Positions 10,519 to 19,487 of a DNA stretch of 64,000 nucleotides are shown piece by piece. Both the position numbers and the translations under genes were made by a program. The notes under the pieces were generated by a model, which worked only from the letters and a program-made list of their open reading frames with translations, had not been told where the DNA came from and searched no databases. Within the stretch, counting starts at the first letter, position 1. The number at the start of each line of letters is the position of its first letter. The DNA comes from Verrucosispora sp. WMMD573. Its GTDB lineage: Bacteria; Actinomycetota; Actinomycetes; Mycobacteriales; Micromonosporaceae. The DNA lies in assembly GCF_027497175.1 (NCBI RefSeq), contig NZ_CP114901.1:4278001-4342000 (forward strand), read 5' to 3'.

Positions 10519-11433
10519 GTGACCAGTACCAACCGCCGTACCCGTGCCGTCGCGCTCGCGCTGACACTCGGCCTGCTCGCCGGTTGCTCCGCCGGCACCC
10601 CGTCTGCGCCGACGCCGACGCCGACAGCGTCGATCCCGACGGCGTCCGCCGCGCCGGTCACCGTCGACTTCGCCCCGCTGGAACGGGAGTTCGTCGCCCG
10701 GCTCGGCGTGTACGCGATCGACACCGGCAGCGGCAGCACCGTCACACACCGGGCCGACGAGCGTTTCGCGTACGCCTCGACCTTCAAGGCCCTCGCCGCC
10801 GGCGCGGTGCTCGCCGCGACCTCGGACGCGGAGCTGGACCGGGTCGTCAGCTACTCCCGTGACGACCTGGTCACCTACTCGCCGATCACGGAACGGCACG
10901 TCGACACCGGCCTGTCGCTGCGCGCGATCGCCGACGCGGCGGTGCGCCACAGCGACAACACCGCCGGGAACCTGCTACTCAGACAGCTCGGCGGCCCCGC
11001 CGGCTTCAAGCAGGCGCTGCGGGAGGTAGGCGACGAGGTGACCGAGCCGGTGCGCTGGGAGACCGAACTCAACGCGTACGTCCCGGGTGATCCCCGCGAC
11101 ACCAGTACGCCCCGCGCCCTGGCCACCACGCTGCGGGCGTACGCGGTCGACGACGCCCTCACCCCGGACGATCGTGACCTGCTGGTCGACTGGCTCAAGC
11201 GCAACACCACAGGCGACAAGACGATCCGGGCCGGCGTGCCCGAGGGCTGGGCGGTGGGTGACAAGACCGGTTCGGCCGACCACGGCACCCGAAACGACAT
11301 CGCGGTCATCTGGCCGCCGGACCGGGCACCGATCGTGCTGGCGGTGCTCTCCGATCGGGCCGAGCCCGACGCCGAGCGCGACGACGCCCTGCTCGCCCGG
11401 GCCACCGAGCTCACCCTCGACGCGCTGAGCTGA
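10519..11433 (+). CDS. bla: Class A beta-lactamase (lipoprotein)
   Basis: A 304-residue serine beta-lactamase. All catalytic motifs are present: S87-TFK (Ser70 in Ambler numbering), S145DN (130 loop), E181 in WETELN (Glu166 of the omega loop) and K249TG. The N-terminus has a lipobox LAGC, so it is probably anchored outside the membrane, followed by a Thr/Pro/Ala-rich tether. GTG at 10519 is preceded by GGGAAGGA. It hydrolyses penicillins or cephalosporins; the exact spectrum is not predictable. It lies beside the remnant of a second bla-like gene on the opposite strand. Confidence 0.95.
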   Translation: MTSTNRRTRAVALALTLGLLAGCSAGTPSAPTPTPTASIPTASAAPVTVDFAPLEREFVARLGVYAIDTGSGSTVTHRADERFAYASTFKALAAGAVLAATSDAELDRVVSYSRDDLVTYSPITERHVDTGLSLRAIADAAVRHSDNTAGNLLLRQLGGPAGFKQALREVGDEVTEPVRWETELNAYVPGDPRDTSTPRALATTLRAYAVDDALTPDDRDLLVDWLKRNTTGDKTIRAGVPEGWAVGDKTGSADHGTRNDIAVIWPPDRAPIVLAVLSDRAEPDAERDDALLARATELTLDALS

Positions 11434-11573
11434 GCCGGCCCTCGAAACCGGGACCGGCCACCGGGCGACGATGACGGTCGTTTCTGGTGGCCGGGCCCGG
11501 TCGGTGGCCGGGTCCGTGTGTGGCCGGTCCCGCTCGCGCCGACCGTTGGCTCGGTGGCCGGACCGGGCGACCG

Positions 11574-12695
11574 TCAGGGGGTCGGGACCGTGACAGGGCC
11601 GGTCAGGTCGAAGTTGGCGGTGACCGGGGTGTGCCCGATCCGCACCGGCTGTGCCTCGGACACCTGCCCGGCGTTCGGGAACCAGCGGCTGGGCACGAAC
11701 GTGCAGTCGCACCGCAGCAGCACCCGCTGCCCCGGCAGCAACCGCAGCGTGTAGTCGGCGCCGACGTCGATCACGCCCACCATGTCGCCGGTGCGTGCGT
11801 GGAAGGCGATCACCTGGGAGTAGTTCGGCATCTCGTCGACGGTGATGGTTCCGCTGACCACGGTGCCCGCGACGAGCTGCTGGTTGCTGGTGACTGTCGT
11901 GCCGGACCGGACCCGTACGGTGTCGGCCTTCCTGCGGTCGGCCACCCCGCCGGACCACTGGCTGGCCAGGAAGTAGCCGGTGTAGTACAGCGGCCAGCGG
12001 TACGGGCCGAGGCCGGTGACGGTGTAGCGGCCGTCCTCATCGGTCATGGGGCCGTAGTCGCCGTACTTGGGATGCGGGACCACCGGCAGGGTCAGGACGT
12101 ATCCACCGTAGACCGGGGTGCCGTCCGCCGCGCGGGTGACCCGACCGGTGACGGTGCCCGGTGGGTCGAACCGGACCGTCGGGGCGGTTACCGTCTTGCC
12201 CGGCCGCATCCGGATGGTCACCCCGCGCTCCCGCTGCCCGGTGCCGCCGTGCCGACCGACCCACTGCATGCCGTACTGCGCGTTGTCGTAGGGCTCGGCG
12301 AGCAGGTGATAGTGGCCAGGTGGCACGTTGCTGGCGAGCACGTCGCCACCGTCGACGCCGGTGCAGCCGCCGTGCCGGCCGTCCTGCGCCTCGCCCTGGA
12401 ATACGACGGTGAGCTGGTCGCGGTCGACGGGGACCAGGGACACGCACCCTCGTACGGCGGCCCCGGTGGCTCGGTCGCGCAAGGTGGTTCGTACCTCGCC
12501 CGGAGTGGTGTCGACAGTGGTCCGACCGGCTTCCTCCCGGTACGACGCGACGGCGAACGTGGACGTGGACGGCGCGGCGGTGGTGGCGTGCGGGGCCGCG
12601 GACCGGGCGAGCCCTGGGCTCGCGGCGGCGGGCAGCAGGCTGACAACGAGCAGGGCGACGGTGAGTGGGATGGCGTGACGTGATGACCGCGGCAT
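11574..12695 (-). CDS. Secreted carboxypeptidase-regulatory-like-domain protein
   Basis: A 373-residue exported protein with a signal peptide (residues ~1-31, ending LARSAAP). The rest is beta-rich and contains carboxypeptidase-regulatory-like/SD-repeat segments such as GTVTGRVTRAADGTPVYGGYV and TDEDGRYTVTGLGP, which form transthyretin-like modules. No catalytic domain is seen, so adhesion or ligand binding on the outside is more likely than enzymatic activity. ATG at 12695 follows GGAGAGGA. Confidence 0.7.
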   Translation of the reverse strand: MPRSSRHAIPLTVALLVVSLLPAAASPGLARSAAPHATTAAPSTSTFAVASYREEAGRTTVDTTPGEVRTTLRDRATGAAVRGCVSLVPVDRDQLTVVFQGEAQDGRHGGCTGVDGGDVLASNVPPGHYHLLAEPYDNAQYGMQWVGRHGGTGQRERGVTIRMRPGKTVTAPTVRFDPPGTVTGRVTRAADGTPVYGGYVLTLPVVPHPKYGDYGPMTDEDGRYTVTGLGPYRWPLYYTGYFLASQWSGGVADRRKADTVRVRSGTTVTSNQQLVAGTVVSGTITVDEMPNYSQVIAFHARTGDMVGVIDVGADYTLRLLPGQRVLLRCDCTFVPSRWFPNAGQVSEAQPVRIGHTPVTANFDLTGPVTVPTP

Positions 12696-12780
12696 CGGCG
12701 GGATCCTCTCCACCCGGCGGACGAAATGCACTCACGGTAGCGGTTGCGACGGAATCGTCACGCGTTGTGTCGGGAGGTGG

Positions 12781-14259
12781 TCACGGGATCGGCCACTCGT
12801 GGACCGGGCGGTTGCTGTGCATCAGCTCCACGTAGTGCCGGACCACCTGGCGCAGGGCGTCCGGCCGGTCCAGCTGGTCGGTCGACTCCAGCCGGTGCAG
12901 CGTCGCCACCTGCCAGGTGGCGCCGTTGCGGCCGGTCAGGCAGCGTTGCTCGATGATGCCGAGCAGCCGGTCCCGCTCGTCCGGCTCGACACCCCAACGG
13001 TCCAGACCATGGTGAGCCAGCGGCAGCAGGCGGCGCAGCACCAACTCGGCGGCCGGCAGATAACCCAGACCGGGCCAGAAGACGTGGGCGTCGATGCCGT
13101 GCCGGGCGCAGGTGTTGAAGTTCTCCTCGGCGGCGCTGAACGACATCTGCGACCACAGCGGCCGGTCGGCCTCGGCGAGCGCCCGGACCAGTCCGAAGTA
13201 GAACGCCCCGTTGGCGATGGTGTCCAGCACGGTCGGCCCGGCCGGCAGGACCCGGTTCTCCACCCGCAGGTGCGGCCGGCCCCGCAGCACGTCGTAGACC
13301 GGCCGGTTCCACCGGTAGATGGTGCCGTTGTGCAGCCGTAACTCGGCGAGGGTCGGTACCCCGCCGGCGGCGAGCGTCTCGGACGGATCCTCCGGATCGC
13401 AGACCGGCAGCAGCGCCGGAAAGAAGCGCACGTTCTCCTCGAACAGGTCGAACACCGAGGTGATCCAGCGCTCGCCGAACCAGACCCGGGGGCGTACGCC
13501 CTGGGTCTTGATCTCTTCGGGGCGGGTGTCGGTGGCCTGCTGGAACAGCGGGATCCGGGTCTCCCGCCACAGCTCACGGCCGAAGAACAGCGGCGAGTTC
13601 GCGCCGAGTGCCACCTGGATCCCGGCGATGGCCTGGGCGGCGTTCCAGTAGTCGGCGAACTGGCCGGGCCCGACCTGAAGGTGGAACTGGGTGCTGGTGC
13701 ACGCCGCCTCCGGCGTGATCGTGTCGGCGGTGACCGCCAGCCGCTCCACCCCGTTGATGGCGATCCGGAGATCCTCACCCCGGGCGGCGAAGATCTGCTC
13801 GTTGAGCAGCGCGTAACGGGGATTGGCCGACAGGGTGGCGGCGGTCAGGTGCTCCGGCAGTACGGTCGGCAGAATGCCGATCATCACCAGCTGCGCGCCG
13901 ACGGTGCGGGCCCGCTGGTCGGCCGAGTTCAGGGCGGCGCGGACGTGCTCCTCGAACTCGGCGGTGCCGGTGCCGGCCAGCCGTCGCGGCGCGACGTTGA
14001 TCTCGACGTTGAACTGGCCGAGTTCGGTCTGGAAGCTCGGGTCGGCCACCGCCCGCAACACGTCGGCGTTGCGCATCGCCGGCATCGAGTCGGCGTCGAC
14101 CAGGTTGAGCTCGATCTCCAACCCGGTCATCGGCCGGTCGACGTCGAACCGGGACTCGCGCAGCATCTCGGCGAAGACGTCGAGACAGCGGCGTACCTTG
14201 TCCCGGTAGCGAGCCCGATCCTGGCGGCTGAACGTCTTTACGCCGACTTCCTCGCCCAT
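12781..14259 (-). CDS. GCS2-family glutamate-cysteine ligase-like protein
   Basis: A 492-residue protein of the carboxylate-amine/glutamate-cysteine ligase (GCS2) superfamily common in actinobacteria. Visible signatures are TGLEIELNLVD near residues 45-55, FNVEINVAPRRL near 85, CTSTQFHLQV near 190, and LRVENRVLPAGPTVLDTIANGAFYFGL. Family members ligate glutamate to an amine with ATP. Actinobacteria use mycothiol rather than glutathione, and the relative EgtA makes gamma-glutamylcysteine for ergothioneine, but no other egt gene is nearby, so the substrate remains open. Confidence 0.8.
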   Translation of the reverse strand: MGEEVGVKTFSRQDRARYRDKVRRCLDVFAEMLRESRFDVDRPMTGLEIELNLVDADSMPAMRNADVLRAVADPSFQTELGQFNVEINVAPRRLAGTGTAEFEEHVRAALNSADQRARTVGAQLVMIGILPTVLPEHLTAATLSANPRYALLNEQIFAARGEDLRIAINGVERLAVTADTITPEAACTSTQFHLQVGPGQFADYWNAAQAIAGIQVALGANSPLFFGRELWRETRIPLFQQATDTRPEEIKTQGVRPRVWFGERWITSVFDLFEENVRFFPALLPVCDPEDPSETLAAGGVPTLAELRLHNGTIYRWNRPVYDVLRGRPHLRVENRVLPAGPTVLDTIANGAFYFGLVRALAEADRPLWSQMSFSAAEENFNTCARHGIDAHVFWPGLGYLPAAELVLRRLLPLAHHGLDRWGVEPDERDRLLGIIEQRCLTGRNGATWQVATLHRLESTDQLDRPDALRQVVRHYVELMHSNRPVHEWPIP

Positions 14260-14355
14260 AGGTCACCACCCTGTCACCGCTGGTACCCCAAACGTCGCAC
14301 GTCCATGCCACCTGCGGAAGTCGGGACCGGTCGCGTGGTCCGTAGCATGACCGTC

Positions 14356-14691
14356 GTGCGTGACAAGGTGACCCGACTGTTCGTGGTGGCGGCGATCGCG
14401 GAGGCGATCTCCTGGGCTGGGCTGCTGGCCGGGATGCTGGTCAAGTACGGCCCGCCCGGCAACGAGCTGGGGGTGCAGGTCTTCGGGCCGATCCACGGCG
14501 CGCTCTTCGTCGTCTACGGGGTGCTGGTGCTGGCGGTGGCCCGGGTGCACCGGTGGAGCCTGCTGGCCACGCTAGTGGCATTGGCCTGCGCGGTGCCGCC
14601 GTTCGCCACCGTGGTCTTCGAGCGCTGGGCGCGGCGTCGGGGGATGCTCGACGTCAGCGAGCCGGCACCGCAGCCCGCTCCCGTCGGCTGA
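14356..14691 (+). CDS. DUF3817 integral membrane protein
   Basis: A 111-residue membrane protein matching DUF3817 by its LFVVAAIAEAISWAGLLAGM first helix, the GxxVFGPIHGALFVVYGVLV second helix and the third helix WSLLATLVALACAVPPF. The family is widespread in actinobacteria, has three transmembrane helices and no assigned role. GTG at 14356 is preferred over ATG at 14347 because TAGCAT lies seven bases upstream, as in other leaderless genes of this window. Confidence 0.78.
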   Translation: MRDKVTRLFVVAAIAEAISWAGLLAGMLVKYGPPGNELGVQVFGPIHGALFVVYGVLVLAVARVHRWSLLATLVALACAVPPFATVVFERWARRRGMLDVSEPAPQPAPVG

Positions 14692-14765
14692 ACCCGAGAC
14701 GCCTGACCCCGGGACGCCTGAACCCGGTGGCCGACCCGCGCCGTCGGCCTTGCCGGGCAGCCGCC

Positions 14766-15305
14766 TCAGGTGACCGCCGTGCAGGCGGCCACCGTGGCGA
14801 GGACCAGCACGCCCAGCATCGCCTGGAGCAGCAGCGGAGGCCCCAGGTGCGACCACATGGTGGCCGTACGTGGCCGGAGCAGCTGCCCCGTGGTGAGGTT
14901 GACGATCCGTTCGATCTTCGGTGCCAGGTCGGGATCACCCTGGTCCCGCAGGGTCAGTTGGACGTGGTCGGCCGGATGCAGGGCGCTCTGCGGCAGATGC
15001 CCGTGCAACTCCACCTCGTATAGCCGGCCGCCGGCATCCCGCAGGCGCACCGGGGTGACCAGGTACTCGGGGCCCTTCTTCAGCTCCTTGAAGCTGCGCC
15101 GGCCCGTCCCCGAACCAGCCGAGAGCAGGGCTCGTACCAGCTTGGCCAACAGGCCCGCCACGCTGGCTGCGGCCAGCACCACCACCAGCACCGGCTGCCC
15201 CACCCGCACCTCTCGGGGGTAGCCGTCCATCAGGCGCACGATCTGCGCGGTGAGGATCCGCCCGGTGGGGTGCAGGCTGCGCCGGGAATACGATGTCGCG
15301 TCCAT
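14766..15305 (-). CDS. Membrane protein of unknown function
   Basis: A 179-residue protein with hydrophobic helices near residues 38-58 and at the C-terminus (about 155-176), separated by a soluble beta-rich part (KKGPEYLVTPVRLRDAGGRLYEVELHGHLP). The middle region reads like a small OB- or SH3-like domain held on one face of the membrane. ATG at 15305 has a GGGTGGTGGA purine run just upstream. It is divergent from the baeRF-like gene. I recognise no family. Confidence 0.55.
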   Translation of the reverse strand: MDATSYSRRSLHPTGRILTAQIVRLMDGYPREVRVGQPVLVVVLAAASVAGLLAKLVRALLSAGSGTGRRSFKELKKGPEYLVTPVRLRDAGGRLYEVELHGHLPQSALHPADHVQLTLRDQGDPDLAPKIERIVNLTTGQLLRPRTATMWSHLGPPLLLQAMLGVLVLATVAACTAVT

Positions 15306-15452
15306 TCCACCACCCAGAGTCCGCTTATGCATACGGATCGTATCGATCCTCGAGGTTGAACGACGTGAATGAAAACCGGTCACGCGGTTGCCGGCAGGTG
15401 ACAACCACGCTGACGCGGGTAAGCGGTGGGCCGAGCTGGAAAGGGGTCGAGC

Positions 15453-16571
15453 ATGCAGCTGTCCTTCCTGCGCCCGCTGTACCAGCGTCCGGGTCCGTGG
15501 TGCTCGGTTTACCTGGACGCCTCCCTGGACACCGAGGACGCGCACGCGGCACTCGATCTGCGGTGGCGTGGCCTGCAACGGCAACTGGCCGAGCAGGGGG
15601 CGGACGAGCCGACGATCGCCGCCATCGAGCGGGTGGTCCGGGGACACGACCCGATGCCCGGTGACTACGGCTTGGCCGTGTTCGGTGCCCACGGACAGGT
15701 GGTGCTCTCCGAGTACCTGTCCGCCCCGCCACGACGGGATCTGGCCGCGTACGCCCCGCTGCCGCACGTGATGCCGCTGCTGGCGCAGCGCGGCGAACAG
15801 GTGGCGTGGGTGCGGGTACTGGCCGACCGCACCGGCGCCGACGCGATGTCGGTAAGCGCCGGCGGAGTGCCGCGCCGGGCACACGTCGTGGGCCGGGAGA
15901 GCTACCAGATACGTCGGGTCCAGCCCGGCGGCTGGTCCCAGTCGCGCTACCAGCGGGCCGCGATGGAGGCATGGCATCACAACGCCGGTGACGTCACCGC
16001 CGCGACCGTGGAGCTGGCCGAGCGGGTGGGTGCCGAGGTGGTGGTGGTGGCCGGCGACGTCCGCGCCACCGGCATGATCGCCGCCCAGATGCCGGATCGC
16101 TGGCAGGACCTGGTGGTACGCACCGACGCCGGTTCCCGGGCCGGCGGTGCCGACCAAACCCTGCTGGACGACCTGACCGTGCAGACCATCGCCGAGGTGG
16201 CCGACCAGCGGGTGAACGCGGCGCTCGACCGCTTCGGCACGCAGGAGGACGTCGGCGCCGGGCTGGACGCGGTGGTGGCCGCGTTGCAGCGCAACCAGGT
16301 CGACACGATGTTGATCGTCGACGACCCGTCGGCCGACGGCCAGCTCTGGATCGGCCCGGCGGCCACCGACATCGCCACCGAGCCGGATCAACTGGCCGCG
16401 GTCGCCGAACCGGAGCGGGTGCGGGCCGACGCGGCGCTGGTGCGTGCCCTGGTGGGCACCGACGCCGAGCTGACCGTCCTCGGTGCCGACGAGGCGCCCG
16501 ACCTGGTGGACGGGGTGGGCGCGGTGCTGCGCTACGTCGACCCGGTCACCCCCGGACGGGGCGGTGCCTGA
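15453..16571 (+). CDS. Vms1/baeRF-like (eRF1 domain 2-like) protein
   Basis: A 372-residue protein resembling actinobacterial Rv2629-type proteins, grouped with Vms1/Ankzf1 peptidyl-tRNA hydrolases and bacterial archaeo-eukaryotic release-factor (baeRF) domains. The core is a split RNase H-like fold; the segment SRYQRAAMEAWHHNAGDVTAATVELAERVG precedes strands VVVVAGDVRATGMIAAQM, as in these families. A role in releasing stalled nascent chains is suggested by family, not shown here. ATG at 15453 follows GGAAAGG. The stop overlaps the next start by eight bases. A weak SigB-like GGTG-N16-GGGTAA lies at 15397-15422. Confidence 0.7.
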   Translation: MQLSFLRPLYQRPGPWCSVYLDASLDTEDAHAALDLRWRGLQRQLAEQGADEPTIAAIERVVRGHDPMPGDYGLAVFGAHGQVVLSEYLSAPPRRDLAAYAPLPHVMPLLAQRGEQVAWVRVLADRTGADAMSVSAGGVPRRAHVVGRESYQIRRVQPGGWSQSRYQRAAMEAWHHNAGDVTAATVELAERVGAEVVVVAGDVRATGMIAAQMPDRWQDLVVRTDAGSRAGGADQTLLDDLTVQTIAEVADQRVNAALDRFGTQEDVGAGLDAVVAALQRNQVDTMLIVDDPSADGQLWIGPAATDIATEPDQLAAVAEPERVRADAALVRALVGTDAELTVLGADEAPDLVDGVGAVLRYVDPVTPGRGGA

Positions 16572-17763
16572 CCCGCACGGATCTCCGCCGGCCTTGGCGC
16601 GGCGCGACGAGATCCGGCAGACCAGCAGCGTCGCTGACGCGGTGGTCGACCGGCTGCTGGCCTGGCGGATTCCGCGGGTCTTCGGCCATCCGGAGGCGGC
16701 CGTCGCGGCACTGGTCGAGGCGCTCGACGCCACCGGGGACGACCCGGAGTTCGTACCCGTGCGGAACGCGGAGTGCGCCGCGGTCATGGCGGCCGGGCAC
16801 GCCCGGTTCACCGGGGGGCCGGGCGTCTGCCTGGCGGCCGGCGGGATAGCCGCCGCGGGCCTGCTCGCGGGCCTCGACGCCGCCCGGGGAGCCGGCCTGC
16901 CGGTGCTCGCCGTCGTCGCCGAGCCCGGCGTCGTCGCGTCCGAGGCCGCCCGGGTCATCCACCGACAGCTCGCCGAGGTGTGCCACCGCCTCCGGTATGT
17001 CGCCGAGCCGGCGCGGGCACCGGAGCTGGTGGACGAGGCGCTGCGCGCCGCGACGCGCGCCCGTGGCCCGGTGGGCCTGGTGGTGCCGCACTCGGTGGCG
17101 CACGGCGCGATGCGGGTAGCGGAGCCCGGCCCCGGCATCGACGTCCGGCTGGTGCTCGACGAGCTGTCCAGCCGGCTGCCCCCGAACAGCGTGGTGACCG
17201 TCGATGGCACCGGGCCGAGTGTCGGGTTCGCCAACCCGTTGGGTTCGCCGGCCGAGGTTGTCATCGGACCGGCCGGGCTGCCCGGGGGCGCGCTGCCGTA
17301 CGCTCTCGCGGCGAAAGTGGCCGCGCCCGACCGGCCGATGATCGCTCTGGTCACCGACGACGGGATGCGCTCGCACGGGCTGTCCGAGCTGGTCACCATC
17401 GCGCGACGGCGCTCGACGTGGCCCGACCCGCGTCTGGTGGTGCTGGTGCGCAACACCCGGTCCGGTCATCCCCGGCACCTGGACCCGGCCGGGCCGGTCA
17501 CCGACGACGTCCCGTACGCCGGCTGGGCCCGGCTGCTCGGCCTGCACGGGGTGCGCGTAGACCGGCCGGAGCTGCTCGGCCCGGCCTGGGACGAGGCCCT
17601 GACCGCCGACCGCCCGTACGTGCTGGAGGTGGTCACGCACGCCCTGACCCTCGCCTGGTGCAACCGGCAGGGATGCGACAACATCGGGGATTTTGCTGCC
17701 CCGAGCGACGGCGAGAAAGCAACATCCCCGATGTTGCTGGGCGGCAACGGTGCGATTCGCTGA
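16564..17763 (+). CDS. Thiamine-pyrophosphate-enzyme-like protein, probably degenerate
   Basis: A 399-residue protein with the two-domain look of pyruvate-oxidase/acetolactate-synthase-type TPP enzymes but short, lacking a full central domain (usual ~550 residues). An N-terminal pyrimidine-binding-like part has PRVFGHP and FVPVRNAECAAVMAAGHARFTG, where the Glu could be the cofactor-activating residue. The C-terminal part has LVTDDGMRSHGLSELVTI in place of the canonical GDG...N metal-diphosphate motif, so TPP binding may be weakened. GTG at 16564 overlaps the baeRF-like gene. The last ~25 residues are encoded by an inverted-repeat element (17679-17736), suggesting the original stop was replaced. 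Confidence 0.65.
   Translation: MPDPHGSPPALARRDEIRQTSSVADAVVDRLLAWRIPRVFGHPEAAVAALVEALDATGDDPEFVPVRNAECAAVMAAGHARFTGGPGVCLAAGGIAAAGLLAGLDAARGAGLPVLAVVAEPGVVASEAARVIHRQLAEVCHRLRYVAEPARAPELVDEALRAATRARGPVGLVVPHSVAHGAMRVAEPGPGIDVRLVLDELSSRLPPNSVVTVDGTGPSVGFANPLGSPAEVVIGPAGLPGGALPYALAAKVAAPDRPMIALVTDDGMRSHGLSELVTIARRRSTWPDPRLVVLVRNTRSGHPRHLDPAGPVTDDVPYAGWARLLGLHGVRVDRPELLGPAWDEALTADRPYVLEVVTHALTLAWCNRQGCDNIGDFAAPSDGEKATSPMLLGGNGAIR
17679..17736. repeat. Inverted pair of CAACATC/GATGTTG palindromic elements
   Basis: CAACATCGGGGAT at 17679-17691 and ATCCCCGATGTTG at 17724-17736 form 13-bp perfect arms. The right-hand copy is part of a 20-mer (17720-17739) found identically at 57218-57237 in the tandem array 40 kb away. 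The element lies inside the 3' end of a coding frame and could act as a hairpin terminator or REP-like repeat. Confidence 0.75.
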
Positions 17764-17828
17764 TTGATGCCGTCTGGTGGGGGAATGGTCTGTTTAAGCC
17801 GCATCGTGGCGGGAAGCCGGGCCGCGTG

Positions 17829-19268
17829 GTGAGCGATCGAGGCAAGGTGGGGCCGGTGCGCAAGGTGCGCCCCGGACTGACGGCGGCCGGGGCCGGCATG
17901 GCCGGTGACCGGGTCGTCGCGACCGGCAGCACCGCCCGGATCCTGCTCGCGGCCACCGCCCGCGCCTTGCGTGGCAGCGACTGCGCCGACCTCGGGCACG
18001 CCGGACCGGTGTCCCGTTTCGCCGGTACGCCCGAGCCGGTGCGGCGGGCGGCGGCGATCCGCTCCGCCGGCCGGATCGCCCTCACCGCCGGGCAGGCCGC
18101 CGAGGTCGACGCGGAGCGGGTCGCCCGGTGGTTCGTCGACCAGTACCCGCGGCGCCGGTATCCAGGGGTGCTGCTGGGCTCCCCGCACGGTGGCGTCGCG
18201 CATCTGGCCGTGGCGCTGGGCATGCCCTGGCTGCCCGCCGGGTTCGAGATGATCGCGCACTGGCCGCAGGGCGCGGTGGACCGGCCCCGCGCCGCCCTGG
18301 ACCACGGCGCGGCGCTCGCCGGGCGGCTGCTCGCCGGCAACCCGGACCTGCATGTCCGGCAGGTGCACTGCCCGGCCAGCCGAGGCGCGTTGGCCGGGGC
18401 GACGGTGGCGCTGACCGGCCGCTGGCGGGCGCTACCGGCGGCGTACCGCGGCTTCCTGACCGACCGGCTGGCGCCCGGCGCGCCGGTGCTGGTGCTGCGG
18501 GACACCCGGACCTGGCCGGTGGTCGACGCCGCCGACGGGCACAGCTTCCAACTCGGCTGCCCGGCCAGCGGCCTGGACCCGGTGGACTTCCATCCCGACA
18601 GCCACGCGCTGCGGCAGGTGCTGCGCTCGGCCGGCGGCGACAGCGCGCACTGGGAACCGCCGGAGATCTCCGCCCCGCCGGCCGCCGCCGAACACGGCGT
18701 GGAGTCCGGTTTCGATCAGGGTGTACGGGACTGGACCTCCCGGCACGGACATCCGCTGCACCAGGTCCTGGTGCCCACGCCGGAGGCGCTCAGCGCGGCC
18801 ACCGCCGACCTGTACCGGCGCTGGCTGCGGGCCGCCGGCAAGACCGGTGACCGCCTGGTGGTCGAGTGCGGGCGGCTGCTCGACCCGTGGCAGGTGCTCC
18901 GGGCCGGGCTGGTGCCGTACTGGTGCGAGAACGCCACCCGGCGCAGCGTCGAGCAGGTGGAGTGGTGGCTGGCCGGCAGCGAGTCGTTCACCTCGGTCGA
19001 CGTGCTGCCGGAGCCACCCGGCGTACGCTCACCGGCGTTGGCCGGGCTGCCGCAGTGGCTGGCGGTCGCCGGCTTCGGCCGGCGGCGGCGGGCCCTGGAC
19101 CGCACCTCGGCGCGCGGCTACCCGGTCACCTCGGTGCCCACCCGCAGGGCCACCGAGGTGCTCCGCGCCCAGCCCTACGACCTGCCCAATCCAGGGCCGC
19201 TGACGACCGGCGAGGCCCTGGCCGCGCTGCGCGACGGCGGGCGCCACCACGGCCTGCTGATCTGTTGA
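17829..19268 (+). CDS. Large soluble protein of unknown function
   Basis: About 479 residues, no membrane segment, rich in Ala, Arg, Pro and Trp. Segments such as PRRRYPGVLLGSPHGGVAHLAVALGMPWLP, HWPQGAVDRPRAALDHG and YRRWLRAAGKTGDRLVVECGRLLDPWQVLRAGLVPYW suggest an alpha/beta fold with a nucleophile-like GSPHGG turn, but I cannot name a family. The start is uncertain: GTG at 17829, 17847 or 17856 are in frame, the last with a GGTGGGG run just before it. It follows the TPP-like gene by 65 bases in the same direction and may share its transcript. Confidence 0.6.
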   Translation: MSDRGKVGPVRKVRPGLTAAGAGMAGDRVVATGSTARILLAATARALRGSDCADLGHAGPVSRFAGTPEPVRRAAAIRSAGRIALTAGQAAEVDAERVARWFVDQYPRRRYPGVLLGSPHGGVAHLAVALGMPWLPAGFEMIAHWPQGAVDRPRAALDHGAALAGRLLAGNPDLHVRQVHCPASRGALAGATVALTGRWRALPAAYRGFLTDRLAPGAPVLVLRDTRTWPVVDAADGHSFQLGCPASGLDPVDFHPDSHALRQVLRSAGGDSAHWEPPEISAPPAAAEHGVESGFDQGVRDWTSRHGHPLHQVLVPTPEALSAATADLYRRWLRAAGKTGDRLVVECGRLLDPWQVLRAGLVPYWCENATRRSVEQVEWWLAGSESFTSVDVLPEPPGVRSPALAGLPQWLAVAGFGRRRRALDRTSARGYPVTSVPTRRATEVLRAQPYDLPNPGPLTTGEALAALRDGGRHHGLLIC

Positions 19269-19487
19269 GACCGGGCTGACGAAACATCCTCGCGAACCCG
19301 TGATCCCGTGATTGAGTACCTACGGAGCGGGAACACCGCCGGCTGCGACAGGCTGATCACCTTGCGTGGCGCGGCGCCGTCGCCCGCTGGCATCCCAGTC
19401 ACGTAACCCAGTCACAGGCCCGTGCGTGCCTACGCGCGTGCCCGGTGTCGGCGAATCCGGGCGGGGTCCTTCCCGAGGGAGGCGCGG

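Noticed and set aside
17679..17763. A frameshift splitting the TPP-like gene from the next gene
   Set aside because: The 831-codon alternative frame has no TPP-like motifs upstream; the shift is better explained by two adjacent genes and a repeat insertion.
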